Below are positions 41,031 through 53,290 of a DNA stretch of 64,000 nt, in pieces. Below the pieces are notes generated by a model, which was not told the origin of the DNA, did not search any database, and worked only from the letters and a program-made list of their open reading frames with translations. Position 1 is the stretch's first letter. Each line of letters begins with the position of its first letter. Origin of the DNA: Calliopsis andreniformis (lineage: Eukaryota > Arthropoda > Insecta > Hymenoptera > Andrenidae); contig NW_027480568.1 of assembly GCF_051401765.1 (NCBI RefSeq), positions 310,001 through 374,000 of the forward strand, given 5' to 3'. The position numbers and the translations under genes are program-made.

Positions 41031-43735
41031 TTGAGTATTGAGGATTGAAGATTGACGATTGAGGATTGAGGATTGAGGATTGAGGATTGAGGATTGAGGA
41101 TTGAGGATTGAGGATTGAGGATTGAAGATTGAGTATTGGGTATTGAAGATTGAGGATTGACGATTGAGGATTGTGGATTGAGGATTGAAAATTGAGTACT
41201 GAGGATTGAAGATTAAGATTGAGGATTGAGGATTGAGGATTGAGGATTGAGGATTGAGGATTGAAGATTGAGTATTGAGGATTGAAGATTGAGGATTGAG
41301 GATTGAGGATTGAGGATTGAGGATTGAAGATTGAGTATTGAGGATTGAAGATTGAGGATTGAGGATTGAGGATTGAGGATTGAGGATTGAGGATTGAGGA
41401 TTGCGGATAGAAGATTGAGGATTGGGTATTGCGGATTGAACATTGAGGATTGAGGATTGAGGTTTGAGGATTGAGGACTGAAGATTGAATATTGATGATT
41501 GAATATTGAGGATTGAGGATTGATGGTCGTGGATTGAGGACGAGGACCGAGGGTTGACTACTGCTGTTTGAGGTCTGAGGATTGAGGATTGAGGATTGAG
41601 AATTGAGGATTGAGGATTGAGCATTGAAGATTGAGAATTGGGTATTGAGGATTGAAGAATGAGGATTGAGGATTGAGGATTGAGGATTGAGGATTGAGGA
41701 TTGAGTATTGGGGGTTGTGGATTGAGGACGAGGACTGAGGGTTGAGTATTGATGTTCGAGGTCTGAGGATTGAGGGTTGAGGATTGAGAATTGAGGATTG
41801 AGGATTGAAGATTGAGGATTGGGTATTGAGTATTGAAGAATGAGGATTGAGTACTGAGTATTGAGGATTGAGGATTGAAGATTGAGTATTGAGCATTGAA
41901 TATTGACGATTGATGATTGAGGATTGAGGATTGAGGATTGAGGATTGAGGATTGAGGATTGAAGATTGAGTATTGAGGATTGAAGATTGAGGATTCAGGA
42001 TTGAGGATTGAGGATTGAGGATTGAGGATTGAGGATTGAAGGCTGAATATTGATGAATGAAGATTGAGGATTGAGGATTGAGGGTTGTGGATTGAGAACG
42101 AGGACTGACGGTTGAGTGTTGATGCCTGAGGTCTGAGGATTGAGGATTGAGGATTGCGAACTGAGGATTGAGGATTGAGGATTGAAGATTGAGGATTGGG
42201 TATTGAGGATTGAAGAATGTGAATTGAAGAGTGAGGATTGGGGATTGAGAATTGAGGATTGAGGATTGAATATTGAGTATTGAGGATTGAATATTGAGGA
42301 TTGAGGATTGAGGATTGAGGATTGAGGATTGAGGATTGAAGATGGAGTATTGAGGATTGAAGATTGAGGATTGAGGATTGAGGATTGAGGATTGAGGATT
42401 GAGGATTTAGGATTGAAGAATGAGGATTGAGGATTGAAGATTGAGGATTGGGTATTGAGGATTGAGGATTGAGGATTGAAGATTGAGGATAGGGTATTGA
42501 GGATTGAAGAATGATGATTGAGGATTGAGGATTGAGGATTGAGGATTGAATATTGAGTATTGAGGATTGAAGATCGACTATTGAGGATTGCGAATTGAGG
42601 ATTGAGGGTTGGGGATTGAGGATTGGAGATTGAGTATTGAGGATTGAAGGTTGAGGATTGTGGATTGAGGATTGAGGGTTGAGGCTTGTATATTGAGGAT
42701 TGGGGACTGAGTGTTGAGGGTTGAGTGATGAGGATTGATGTTTGTGGATAGAGATTTGAAGATTGCAGGTTGAGTATTGAGTATTGAAATCTGTGAAATC
42801 ATGATATTCTATTGAGGATTGAGGATGCACCACTGATTGTTGAGGACTGAGTGTTGAAGATTGAGGATTCAGGATTGAGGATTCATGATTGAGGTTTGAG
42901 GACTGAGGATTGAGGATTGAGGATTGAGGATTGAGGATTGGGGATTGAGGATTGCGAATTGAAGATTCAGTATTGAGGATTGAAGATTCAGAATTGAGGA
43001 TGAGGATTGAACATCGAATACTGAGTGTTGAGGGTTGAGTGATGAGAATTTATGTTTCTGGATAGAGATTTGAAGATTGCAGATTGGGTATTGAGTATTG
43101 AAAACTGTGAATTGAGGATATTCTATTGAGGATTGAGGATTGACAACTGAATGTTGAGGACTGAGGGCTGAAGATTGGGATTCAGGATTGAGGATTCAGA
43201 ATTGAGGTTTGAGGACTGAGGATTGAGGATTGAAGATTGAGGATGAGGGCTGAGGGTTGAGGATTGAGGTTTGAGGACTAAGGACAGAGGATTGAGGATT
43301 GAGAATTGAGGATTGAGGATTGAGGACTGAAGATTAAGGATTGGGTATTGAGGATCGAAGAATGAGGATTGAGGATTGAGGATTGAGGATTGAGGACTGA
43401 ATATTGAGTATTGAGGATTGAAGATTGACTATTGAGGATTGCGAATTGAGGATTGTGTATTGAGGATAGGGGATTGAAGATTGAGTATTGAGGATTGAAG
43501 GTTGAGGATTGTGGATTGAGGATTGAGGATTGAGGCTTGAATATTGAGGATTGGGGCTGAGTGTTGAGGGTTGAGTGATGAGAATTGATGTTTGTGGATA
43601 GAGATTCGAAGATTGCTGGTTGAGTATTGAGTATTGACAACTGTGAATTCATGATATTCTATTGAGGATTGAGGATTGAGGATTGAAGATGGAGTATTGA
43701 GGATTGAAGATTGAGGATTGAGGATTGAGGATTGA
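41031..43735 (+). repeat. Third copy of the left/right boundary region (as 32.82-35.11 kb), with 43.3-43.7 kb as 39.8-40.2 kb
   Basis: From about 41,031 the sequence follows about 32,823 onward, at an offset of 8,208 then 8,222 (a gain of two heptamers). An example is GTATTGGG at 41,133 and 32,911. It passes through the same left-type to right-type change at about 42.0 kb and keeps the 1,005 bp absent from 38.8 kb. Its end follows 38,815-40,205 at an offset of 3,524. Landmarks lie near 42,740, 43,053 and 43,590. No gene. Confidence 0.83.
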
Positions 43736-45440
43736 GGATTGAGGATTGAGGATTTAGCATTGAGGATTTAGGATTGAAGAATGAGGATTGAGGATTGAAG
43801 ATTGAGGATTGAGGATTGATGATTGAGGATTGAGGATTGAAGACTGAGGATTGGGTATTGAGGATTGAACATTGAGGATTGAGGATTGAGGATTGAGGAT
43901 TGAGGATTGAGGATTGAAGGTTGAATATTGATGAATGATGATTGAGGATTGAGGATTGAAGGTCGTGGATTGAGGACGAGGACTGAGGGTTTAGTATTGA
44001 TACTTGAGGCCTGAGGATTGTGGATTGAGGATTGCGAATTGAGGATTGAGGATTTAAGATTGAGGATTGGGTATTGAGGATTGAAGAATGAGGATTGCGA
44101 ATTGAGGATTGAGGATTTAAGATTGAGGATTGGGTATTGAGGATTGAAGAATGAGGATTGAGGATTGAGGACAGAGGATTGAGGATTGAAGATTGAGTAT
44201 TGAGGATTGAAGATTGACGATTGAGGATTGAGGATTGAGGATTGAGGATTGTGGATTGAGGATTGAGGATTGAAGATTGAGTATTGAGGAATAAAGATTG
44301 AGGATTGAGGATTGATGATTGAGGATTGAAGATTAAGATTGAGGATTGAGGATTGAGGATTGAGGATTGAGGATTGAGGATTGAGGATTGAAGATTGAGT
44401 ATTGAGGATTGAAGATTGAGGATTGAGGATTGAGGATTGAGGATTGAGGATTGAAGATTGAGTACTGAGGATTGAAGATTAAGATTGAGGATTGAGGATT
44501 GAGGACTGAGGATGGAGGATTGAGGATTGAGGGTTCAGTATTGAGGATTGAAGATTGAGTATTCAGGATTGAGGATTGAACATTGAGGACTGAGTGTTGA
44601 GGGTTGAGTCATGAGAATTGATGTTTGTGGATAGAAATTTGAAGATAGCAGATTGAGTATTGTGTATTGAAGACTGTGAAATGAGTATATTCTATTGAGG
44701 ATTGAGGACTGACAACTGATTGTTGAGGACTGAGGACTGAAGGTTGAGGGTTCCGGATTGAGGATTCAGAATTGAAATTTGAGGACTGAGCATTGAGGAT
44801 TGAAGATTGAGTATTGAGGATTGAAGATTGAGAATTGAGGATTGAGGATTGAGGATTGAGGATTGAGGGTGAGGGCTGAGGGTTGAGGATTGAGGTTTGA
44901 GGACTGAGGACTGAGGATTGAGGATTGAGAATCGAGGATTGAGGATTGAGGGTTGAAGATTGAGGATTGGGTATTGAGGATTGAAGAATGAGGATTGAGG
45001 ATTGAGGACAGAGGATTGAGGATTGAAGATTGAGTATTGAGGATTGAAGATTGACGATTGAGGATTGAGGATTGAGGATTGAGGATTCAGGATTGACGAT
45101 TGAGTATTGAAGATTTAGTATTGAGGATTGAAGATTGAGGATTGAGGATTGAGGATTGAGGATTGAGGATTGAAGATTGAGGATTGGGGACTGAGTGTTG
45201 AGGGTTGAGTGATGAGAATTGATGTTTGTGGATAGAGATTTGAAGATTGCAGGTTGAGTATTGAGTATTGAAAACTGTGAAATCATGATATTCTATTGAG
45301 GATTGAGGATGGACCACTGATTGTTGAGGACTGAGGGCTGAAGGTTGAGGATTCAGGATTGAGGATTCACGATCGAGGCTTGAGGACTGAGGATTGAGGA
45401 TTGAGGATTGAGGATTGAGGATTGAGGATTGAGGATTGAG
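43736..45440 (+). repeat. Mosaic block including the partner of 40.2-41.0 kb
   Basis: About 43,740-44,200 is a mixture of right-type variants (GAATATTGATGAATG, GGTCGTGGATTG, GATACTTGAGGCCTG) also seen at 52.1, 57.5, 59.2 and 60.7 kb. About 44,205-45,050 is the partner of 40.2-41.0 kb. The end holds a landmark near 45,222 of the GAAATCATGATATTC subtype. A fresh 63-bp duplication lies at 44,034-44,159. No gene. Confidence 0.7.
44034..44159 (+). repeat. Exact 63-bp tandem duplication (nine heptamers, two copies)
   Basis: Positions 44,034-44,096 and 44,097-44,159 are identical. Each begins GCGAATT, passes through the TAAGATT and GGGTATT variants, and ends GAAGAAT GAGGATT. The unit is exactly nine heptamers. 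Related blocks (near 45.46, 49.02 and 52.41 kb) have a single copy, so this is a local gain by slippage or unequal exchange in heptamer register. Confidence 0.92.
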
Positions 45441-48432
45441 GACTGAGGATTGAGGGTTGCGAATTGAGGATTGAGGATTTAAGATTGAGGATTGGGTATT
45501 GAGGATTGAAGAATGAGGATTGAGGATTGAGGACAGAGGATTGAGGATTGAAGATTGAGTATTGAGGATTGAAGATTGACGATTGAGGATTGCGGATAGA
45601 GGATTGAGGATTGAGGATTTAGGATTGAGGATTGAGGATTGAGTATTGAGGATTGAAGATTGAGGATTGAGGATTGAGGATTGAGGATTGAAGATTAAGA
45701 TTGAGGATTGAGGATTGAGGAGTGAGGTTTGAGGATTGAGGATTGAAGATTGGGTATTGAGGATTGAAGATTGAGGATTGAGGATTGAGGATTGAGGATT
45801 GAGGATTGAAGATTGAGTACTGAGGATTGAAGATTAAGATTGAGGATTGAGAATTGAGGACTGAGGATGGAGGATTGAGGATTGAAGTTTCAATATTGGG
45901 GATTGAAGATTGAGTATTGAGGATTGAGGATTGAACATTGAGGACTGAGTGTTGAGGGTTGAGTGATGAGAATTGATGTTTGTGGATAGATATTTGAAGA
46001 TTGCATATTGAGTATTGAGTATTGAAAACTGTGAATTGAGTATATTCTATTGAGGATTGAGGATTGACAACTGATTGTTGAGGACTGAGGGCTGAAGATT
46101 GAGGGTTCCGGATTGAGGATTCAGAATTGAAATTTGAGGATTGAGGATTGAGGATTGAGGATTGAGGATTGAGGATTGGGGATTGAGGATTGAAGATTGA
46201 GTATTGAGGATTGAGGATTGAGGATTGAGGATTGAGGATTGAGGATTGAGGATTGAGGATTGAAGATTGAGTACTGAGGAATGAAGATTAAGGTTGAGGA
46301 TTGAGGATTGAGGACTGACGATTGAGGATTGAGGATTGAAGGTTCAGTATTGAGGATTGAAGATTGAGAATTGGGGATTGAGGATTGAACATTGAGGACT
46401 GAGTGTTGAGGGTTGAGTGATGAGAATTGATGTTTGTGGATAGAGATTTGAAGATTGCAGATTGAGTATTGAGTATTCAAAACTGTGAATTGAGTATATT
46501 CTATTGAGGATTGAGGATTGACAACTGATTGTTGAGGACTTAGGGCTGAAGATTGAGTGTTCCGGATTGAGGATCCAGAATTGAAATTTGAGGACTGAGC
46601 ATTGAGTACTGAAGATTGAGTATTGAGCATTGAAGATTGAGAATTGACGTTTGAGGATTGAGGATTGAGGATGAGGGCTGAGGGTTGAGGATTGAGGTTT
46701 GAGGACTGAGGACTGAGGATTGAGGATTGAGAATTGAGGATTGTGGATTGGGGGTTGAAGATTGAGTATTGGGTATTGAGGATTGAAGAATGAGGATTGA
46801 GGATTGAGGATTGAGGATTGAGGATTGAAGATTGAGTATTGAGGATTGAAGATTGACGATCGAGGATTGAGAATTGAGGATTGAGTATTGAGGATTCAGG
46901 ATTGAAGATTGAGTATTGAGGATTGAAGGTTGAGGATTGTGGATTGAGGATTGAGGATTGAGGATTGAGGATTGAAGATTGAGGATTGGCAGTTGAGGAT
47001 TGAACATTGAGGATTGAGGATTGAGGATTGAGGATTGAGGATTGAAGGCTGAATATTGATGAATGAAGATTGAGTATTGAGGATTGAGGGTTGTGGATTG
47101 AGAACGAGGACTGACGGTTGAGTGTTGATGCCTGAGGTCTGAGGATTGAGGATTGAGGATTGCGAACTGAGGATTGAGGATTGAGGATTGAAGATTGAGG
47201 ATTGGGTATTGAGGATTGAAGAATGAGGATTGAAGAATGAGGATTGGGGATTGAGAATTGAGGATTGAGGATTGAATATTGAGTATTGAGGATTGAATAT
47301 TGAGGATTGAGGATTGAGGATTGAGGATTGAGGATTGAGGATTGAAGATGGAGTATTGAGGATTGAAGATTGAGGATTGAGGATTGAGGATTGAGGATTG
47401 AGGATTGAGGATTTAGGATTGAAGAATGAGGATTGAGGATTGAAGATTGAGGATTGGGTATTGAGGATTGAGGATTGAGGATTGAAGATTGAGGATAGGG
47501 TATTGAGGATTGAAGAATGTTGATTGAGGATTGAGGATTCAGGATTGAGGATTGAATATTGAGTATTGAGGATTGAAGATCGACTATTGAGGATTGCGAA
47601 TTGAGGATTGAGGGTTGGGGATTGAGGATTGAAGATTGAGTATTGAGGATTGAAGGTTGAGGATTGTGGATTGAGGATTGAGTGTTGAGGCTTGTATACT
47701 GAGGATTGGGGACTGAGTGTTGAGGGTTGAGTGATGAGGATTGATGTTTGTGGATAGAGATTTGAAGATTGCAGGTTGAGTATTGAGTATTGAAAACTGT
47801 GAAATCATGATATTCTATTGAGGATTGAGGATGGACCACTGATTGTTGAGGACTGAGTGTTGAAGATTGAGGATTCAGGATTGAGGATTCATGATTGAGG
47901 TTTGAGGACTGAGGATTGAGGATTGAGGATTGAGGATTGAGGATTGGGGATTGAGGATTGCGAATTGAAGATTCAGTATTGAGGATTGAAGATTCAGAAT
48001 TGAGGATGAGGATTGAACATTGAATACTGAGTGTTGAGGGTTGAGCGATGAGAATTTATGTTTCTGGATAGAGATTTGAAGATTGCAGATTGAGTATTGA
48101 GTATTGAAAACTGTGAATTGAGGATATTCTATTGAGGATTGAGGATTGACAACTGAATGTTGAGGACTGAGGCTGAAGATTGGGATTCAGGATTGAGGAT
48201 TCAGAATTGAGGTTTGAGGACTGAGGATTGAGGATTGAAGATTGAGGATGAGGGCTGAGGGTTGAGGATTGAGGTTTGAGGACTAAGGACAGAGGATTGA
48301 GGATTGAGAATTGAGGATTGAGGATTGAGGACTGAAGATTAAGGATTGGGTATTGAGGATCGAAGAATGAGGATTGAGGATTGAGGATTGAGGATTGAGG
48401 ACTGAATATTGAGTATTGAGGATTGAAGATTG
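45441..48432 (+). repeat. 3.0-kb higher-order block, copy 1; copy 2 at 53,291-56,273
   Basis: This matches 53,291-56,273 with an offset of 7,847 at the left, 7,840 after a one-heptamer change near 46.15 kb, and 7,841 after a one-base loss near 48,171. Checked pairs are GGGTTGCGAA (45,454 and 53,301), GGATTTAGG (45,615 and 53,462) and AGTGAGGTTT (45,721 and 53,568). It contains four landmark copies near 45,978, 46,431, 47,744 and 48,060. The GTTCCGG module follows the first two, and the GATGCCTGAGGTCTG variant lies near 47,128. The copies part at 48,432/56,273, where GACTATTG here becomes GACGATCG there. No gene. Confidence 0.87.
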
Positions 48433-51080
48433 ACTATTGAGGATTGCGAATTGAGGATTGAGTATTGAGGATTGGGGATTGAAGATTGAGTATTGAGGAT
48501 TGAAGGTTGAGGATTGTGGATTGAGAATTGAGGATTGAGGCTTGAATATTGAGGATTGGGGCTGAGTGTTGAGGGTTGAGTGATGAGAATTGATGTTTGT
48601 GGATAGAGATTCGAAGATTGCTGGTTGAGTATTGAGTATTGACAACTGTGAATTCATGATATTCTATTGAGGATTGAGGATTGACCGCTGATTGTTGAGG
48701 ACTGAGGGCTGAAGATTGAGGATTCAGGATTGAGGATTCAGGATTGAGGTTTGAGGACTGAGGATTGAGGATTGAGGATTGAGGATTGAGGATTGAGGAT
48801 TGAGGATTGAAGACTGAGGATCGGGTATTGAGGATTGAACATTGAGGATTGAGGATTGAGGATTGAGGATTGAGGATTGAGGTTTGAGGATTGAAGGTTG
48901 AATATTGATGAATGAAGATTGAGGATTGAGGATTGAAGGTCGTGGATTGAGGACGAGGACTGAGGGTTGAGTATTGATACTTGTGGCCTGAGGATTGAGG
49001 ATTGAGGATTGCGAATTGAGGATTGAGGATTTAAGGTTGAGGATTGGGTATTGAGGATTGAAGAATGAGGATTGAGGATTGAGGGCAGAGGATTGAGGAT
49101 TGAAGATTGACGATTGAGGATTGAGGATTGAGGATTGAGGATTGAGGATTGAGGATTGAGGATTGAAGATTGAGTATTGAGGATTGAAGATTGAGGATTG
49201 AGGATTGAGGATTGAGGATTGAGGATTGAAGATTGAGTACTGAGGATTGAAGATTAAGGGTGAGGATTGAGGGTTGAGGACTGAGGATTGAGGATTGAGG
49301 ATTGAAGGTTAAGTATTGAGGATTGAAGATTGAGAATTGAGGATTGAGGGTTGAACATTGAGGACTGAGTGTTGAAGGTTGAGTGATGAGAATTGATGTT
49401 TGTGGATAGAGATTTGAAGATTGCAGATTGAGTATTGAGTATTGAAAACTGTGAATTGAGTATATTCTATTGAGTATTGAGGATTGACAACCGATTGTTG
49501 AGGACTGAGGGCTGAAAATTGAGGGTTCCGGATTGAGGATTCAGAATTGAAATTTGAGGACTGAGCATTGAGGATTGAAGATTGAGTATTGTGGATTGAA
49601 GATTGAGAATTGACGATTGAGGATTGAGGATTGAGGATGAGGGCTGAGGGTTGAGGATTGAGGTTTGAGGACTGAGGACTGAGGATTGAGGATTGAGAAT
49701 TGAGGATTGAGGATTGAGGGTTGAAGACTGAGGATTGGGTATTGAGGATTGAAGAATGAGGATTGAGGATTGAGGATTGAGGATTGAGGATTGAAGATTG
49801 AGTATTGAGGATTGAAGATTGACGATCGAGGATTGAGAATTGAGGATTGGGTATTGAGGATTGAGGATTGAAGGTTGAGTATTGAGGATTGAAGGTTGAG
49901 GATTGTGGATTGAGGATTGAGGATTGAGCATTGAATATTGAGGATTGGGGACTGAGTGTTGAGGGTTGAATGATGAGAATTGATGTTTGTGGATAGAGAT
50001 TTGAAGATTGCAGATTGAGTATTGAGTATTGAAAACTGTGAATTGATGATATTCTATTGAGGATTGAGGATTGACATCTGATTGCTGAGGACTGAGGGCT
50101 GAAGCTTGAGGATTCAGGATTGAGGATTCAGGATTGAGATTTGAGGAGAGAGGACTGAGGATTGAGGATTGAGGATTGAGAATTGAGGATTGAGGATTGA
50201 GGATTGAAGATTGAGGATTTGCTGTTGAGGATTGAACATTGAGGATTGAGGATTGAGTATTGAGGATTGAGGATTGAAGGTTGAATATTGATGAACGAAG
50301 ATTGAGGATAGAGGATTGAGGGTTATGGATTGTGAACGAGGACTGAGGGTTGAGTGTTGATGCCTGAGGTCTGAGGATTGAGGATTGAGGATTGCGAACT
50401 GATGATTGAGGATTGAGGATTGAAGATTGAGGATTGGGTATTGAGGATTGAAGAATGAGGATTGAAGAATGAGGATTGAAGAGTGAGGATTGGGGATTGA
50501 GTATTGAGGATTGAGGATTGAATATTGAGTATTGAGGATTGAATATTGAGGATTGAGGATTGAGGATTGAGGATTGAGGATTGAGGATTGAAGATTGAGT
50601 ATTGAGGATTGAAGATTGAGGATTGACGATTGAGGATTGAGGATTGAGGATTGAGGATTGAGGATTGAAGGTTGAGGATTGAGGATTGAGGATTGAGGAT
50701 TGAGGGTTGTGGATTGAGGACCAGGACTGAGGGTTGAATATTTATGATTGAGGTCTGAGGATTGAGGATTGAGGATTGAGAATTGAGGATTGAGGATTGA
50801 GGATGAAGATTGAGGATTGGGTATTGAGGATTGAGGGCTGAGGGTTGAAGATTGAGGATAGGGTATTGAGGATTGAAGAATGATGATTGAGGATTATGAA
50901 TTGAGGATTGAGGATTGAATATTGAGTATTGTGGATTGAAGGTCGACTATTGAGGATTGCGAATTGAGGATTGAGGGTTGGGGATTGAGGATTGAAGATT
51001 GAGTATTGAGGATTCAAGGTTGAGGATTGTGGATTGAGGATTGAGGATTGAGGCTTGAATATTGAGGATTGGGGACTGAG
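48433..51080 (+). repeat. Mosaic right-type block
   Basis: Up to about 48,670 this continues the cassette also present at 39.8-40.2 and 43.3-43.7 kb, with a landmark near 48,594 and GAATTC at 48,650. About 49,250-49,960 resembles 46.3-46.9 kb and 59.6-60.0 kb (landmark near 49,398, then GTTCCGG near 49,525). A further landmark lies near 49,983. About 50,280-50,530 resembles 47.04-47.3 kb, and about 50.85-51.08 kb resembles 35.1-35.3 kb. A short local gain is visible near 50,447-50,490, where GAAGAAT GAGGATT is reiterated. No gene. Confidence 0.65.
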
Positions 51081-52618
51081 TGTTGAGAGTTGAGTGATGA
51101 GGATTGATGTTTGTGGATAGAGATTTGAAGATTGCAGGTTGAGTATTGAGTATTGAAAACTGTGAAATCATGATATTCTATTGAGGATTGAGGATGGACC
51201 ACTGATTGTTGAGGACTGAGGGCTGAAGATTGAGGATTCAGGATTGAGGATTCAGGATTGAGGTTTGAGGACTGAGGATTGAGGATTGAGGATTGAGGAT
51301 TGAGGATTGAGGATTGAGAATTGAGGATTGAGGATTCAGGATTGAAGATTGAGTATTGGCTGTTGAGGATTGAGCACTGAGGATTGAGGATTGAGGATTG
51401 AGGATTGAGGATCGAGGATTGAGGATTGAAGATTGAATATTGATGATTAAAGGTTGAGGGTTGAGGATTGAGGGTTGAGGATTGAGGGTTGTGGATTGAG
51501 GACGAGGACTGAGTGTTGAATATTGATGTCTGAGGTCTGAGGATTGAGGATTGAGAATTGAGAATTGAGGATTGAGGATAGAATATTGAGGATTGACGAA
51601 TGAGGATTGAGGATTTCGGATTGAGGATTGAAGATTGAGTATTGAGGATTGAAGATTGAGGATTGAGGATTGAGGATTGAAGATTGGGGATTGAGGATTG
51701 CGAAATGAAGATTCAGTATTGAGGATTGAAGATTGAGAATTGAGGATGAGGATTAAACATTGAGTACTGAGTGTTGAGGGTTGAGTGATGAGAATTTATG
51801 TTTCTGGATAGAGATTTGAAGATTGCAGATTGAGTATTGAGTATTGAAAACTGTGAATTGAGGATATTCTATTCAGGATTGAGGATTGACAACTGAATGT
51901 TGAGGACTGAGGGCTGAAGATTGAGGATTCAGGATTGAGGATTCAGAATTGAGGTTTGAGGACTGTGGATTGAGGATTGAAGATTGAGTATTGAGGATTG
52001 AGGATTGAGGATTGAAGACTGAGGATCGGGTATTGAGGATTGAACATTGAGGATTGAGGATTGAGGATTGAGGATTGAGGATTGAGGATTGAAGGTTGAA
52101 TATTGATGAACGATGATTGAGGATTGAGGATTGAAGGTCGTGGATTGAGGACGAGGACTGAGGGTTTAGTATTGATACTTGAGGCCTGAGGATTGTGGAT
52201 TGAGGATTGCGAATTAAGGATTGATGATTGGGGATTGAAGATTGAGGATTGAGGATTGAGGATTAAGGATTGAGGATTGAGGATTGAGGACTGAGGATTG
52301 AAGATTGAGGATTGAGGATTGAGGATTGAGGATTGCGGGTTGTGGATTGAGGACGAGGACTGAGGGTTGAGTATTGATACTTGAGGCCTGAGGATTGAGG
52401 ATTGAGGATTGCGAATTGAGGATTGAGGATTTAAGATTGAGGATTGGGTATTGAGGATTGAAGAATGAGGATTGAGGATTGAGGGCAGAGGATTGAGGAT
52501 TGAAGATTGACGATTGAGGATTGAGGATTGAGGATTGAGGATTGAGGATTGAGGATTGAGGATTGAAGATTGAGTATTGAGGATTGAAGATTGAGGATTG
52601 AGGATTGAGGATTGAAGA
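51081..52618 (+). repeat. 1.5-kb block, copy 1; copy 2 is at about 56.40-57.95 kb
   Basis: The block matches about 56,404-57,953 at an offset of 5,328, rising to 5,342 after a 14-bp (two-heptamer) difference near 51,590/56,925. Pairs are GATGGACCAC (51,193 and 56,521), GATTGAATAT (51,431 and 56,759) and GAGGATCGGG (52,021 and 57,363). Landmarks lie near 51,108 and 51,800. At about 52,612 it switches to the 35.1-kb type segment. No gene. Confidence 0.84.
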
Positions 52619-53290
52619 TTGAGGATAGGGTATTGAGGATTGAAGAATGATGATTGAGGATTGAAGAATGATGATTGAGGATTATGGATTGAGAATTGAG
52701 GATTGAATATTGAGTATTGAGGATTGAAGACCGACTATTGAGGTTTGCGGATTGAGGATTGAGGGTTGGGGATTGAGGATTGAAGATTGAGTATTGAGGA
52801 TTGAAGGTTGAGGATTGTGGATTGAGGATTGAGGCTTGAATATTGAGGATTGGGGACTGAGTGTTGAGGGTTGAGTGATGAGGATTGATGTTTGTGGATA
52901 GAGATTTGAAGATTGCAGGTTGAGTATTGAGTATTGAAAACAGTGAAATCGTGAAATTCTATTGAGGATTGAGGATGGACCACTGATTGTTGAGGACTGA
53001 GGGCTGAAGATTGAGGATTCAGGATTGAGGATTCAGGATTGAGGTTTGAGGACTGAGGATTGAGGATTGAGGATTGAGGATTGAGGATTGAGGAATGAGG
53101 ATTGAGAATTGAGGATTGAGGATTGAGGATTGAAGATTGAGGATTGGCTGTTGAGGATTGAACATTGAGGATTGAGGATTGAGGATTGAGGATTGAATAT
53201 TGATGAATGAAGATTGAGGATTGAGGATTGAATGTCGTGGATTTAGGGCGAGGACTGAGGGTTGATTATTGATACTTGAGGCCAGAGGAT
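52619..53290 (+). repeat. Dispersed copy of the 35.1-36.05 kb segment (left part)
   Basis: This is the distant partner of 35,112-36,050 (offset 17,507); the match runs on to about 53,557, overlapping the next block. The landmark near 52,890 is the subtype with GAGGATTGATG at its head and GATGGACCAC at its tail. Because 45.45-45.70 kb shares the right part of this segment, three copies of about 250 bp exist around 35.8, 45.5 and 53.3 kb. No gene. Confidence 0.8.
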
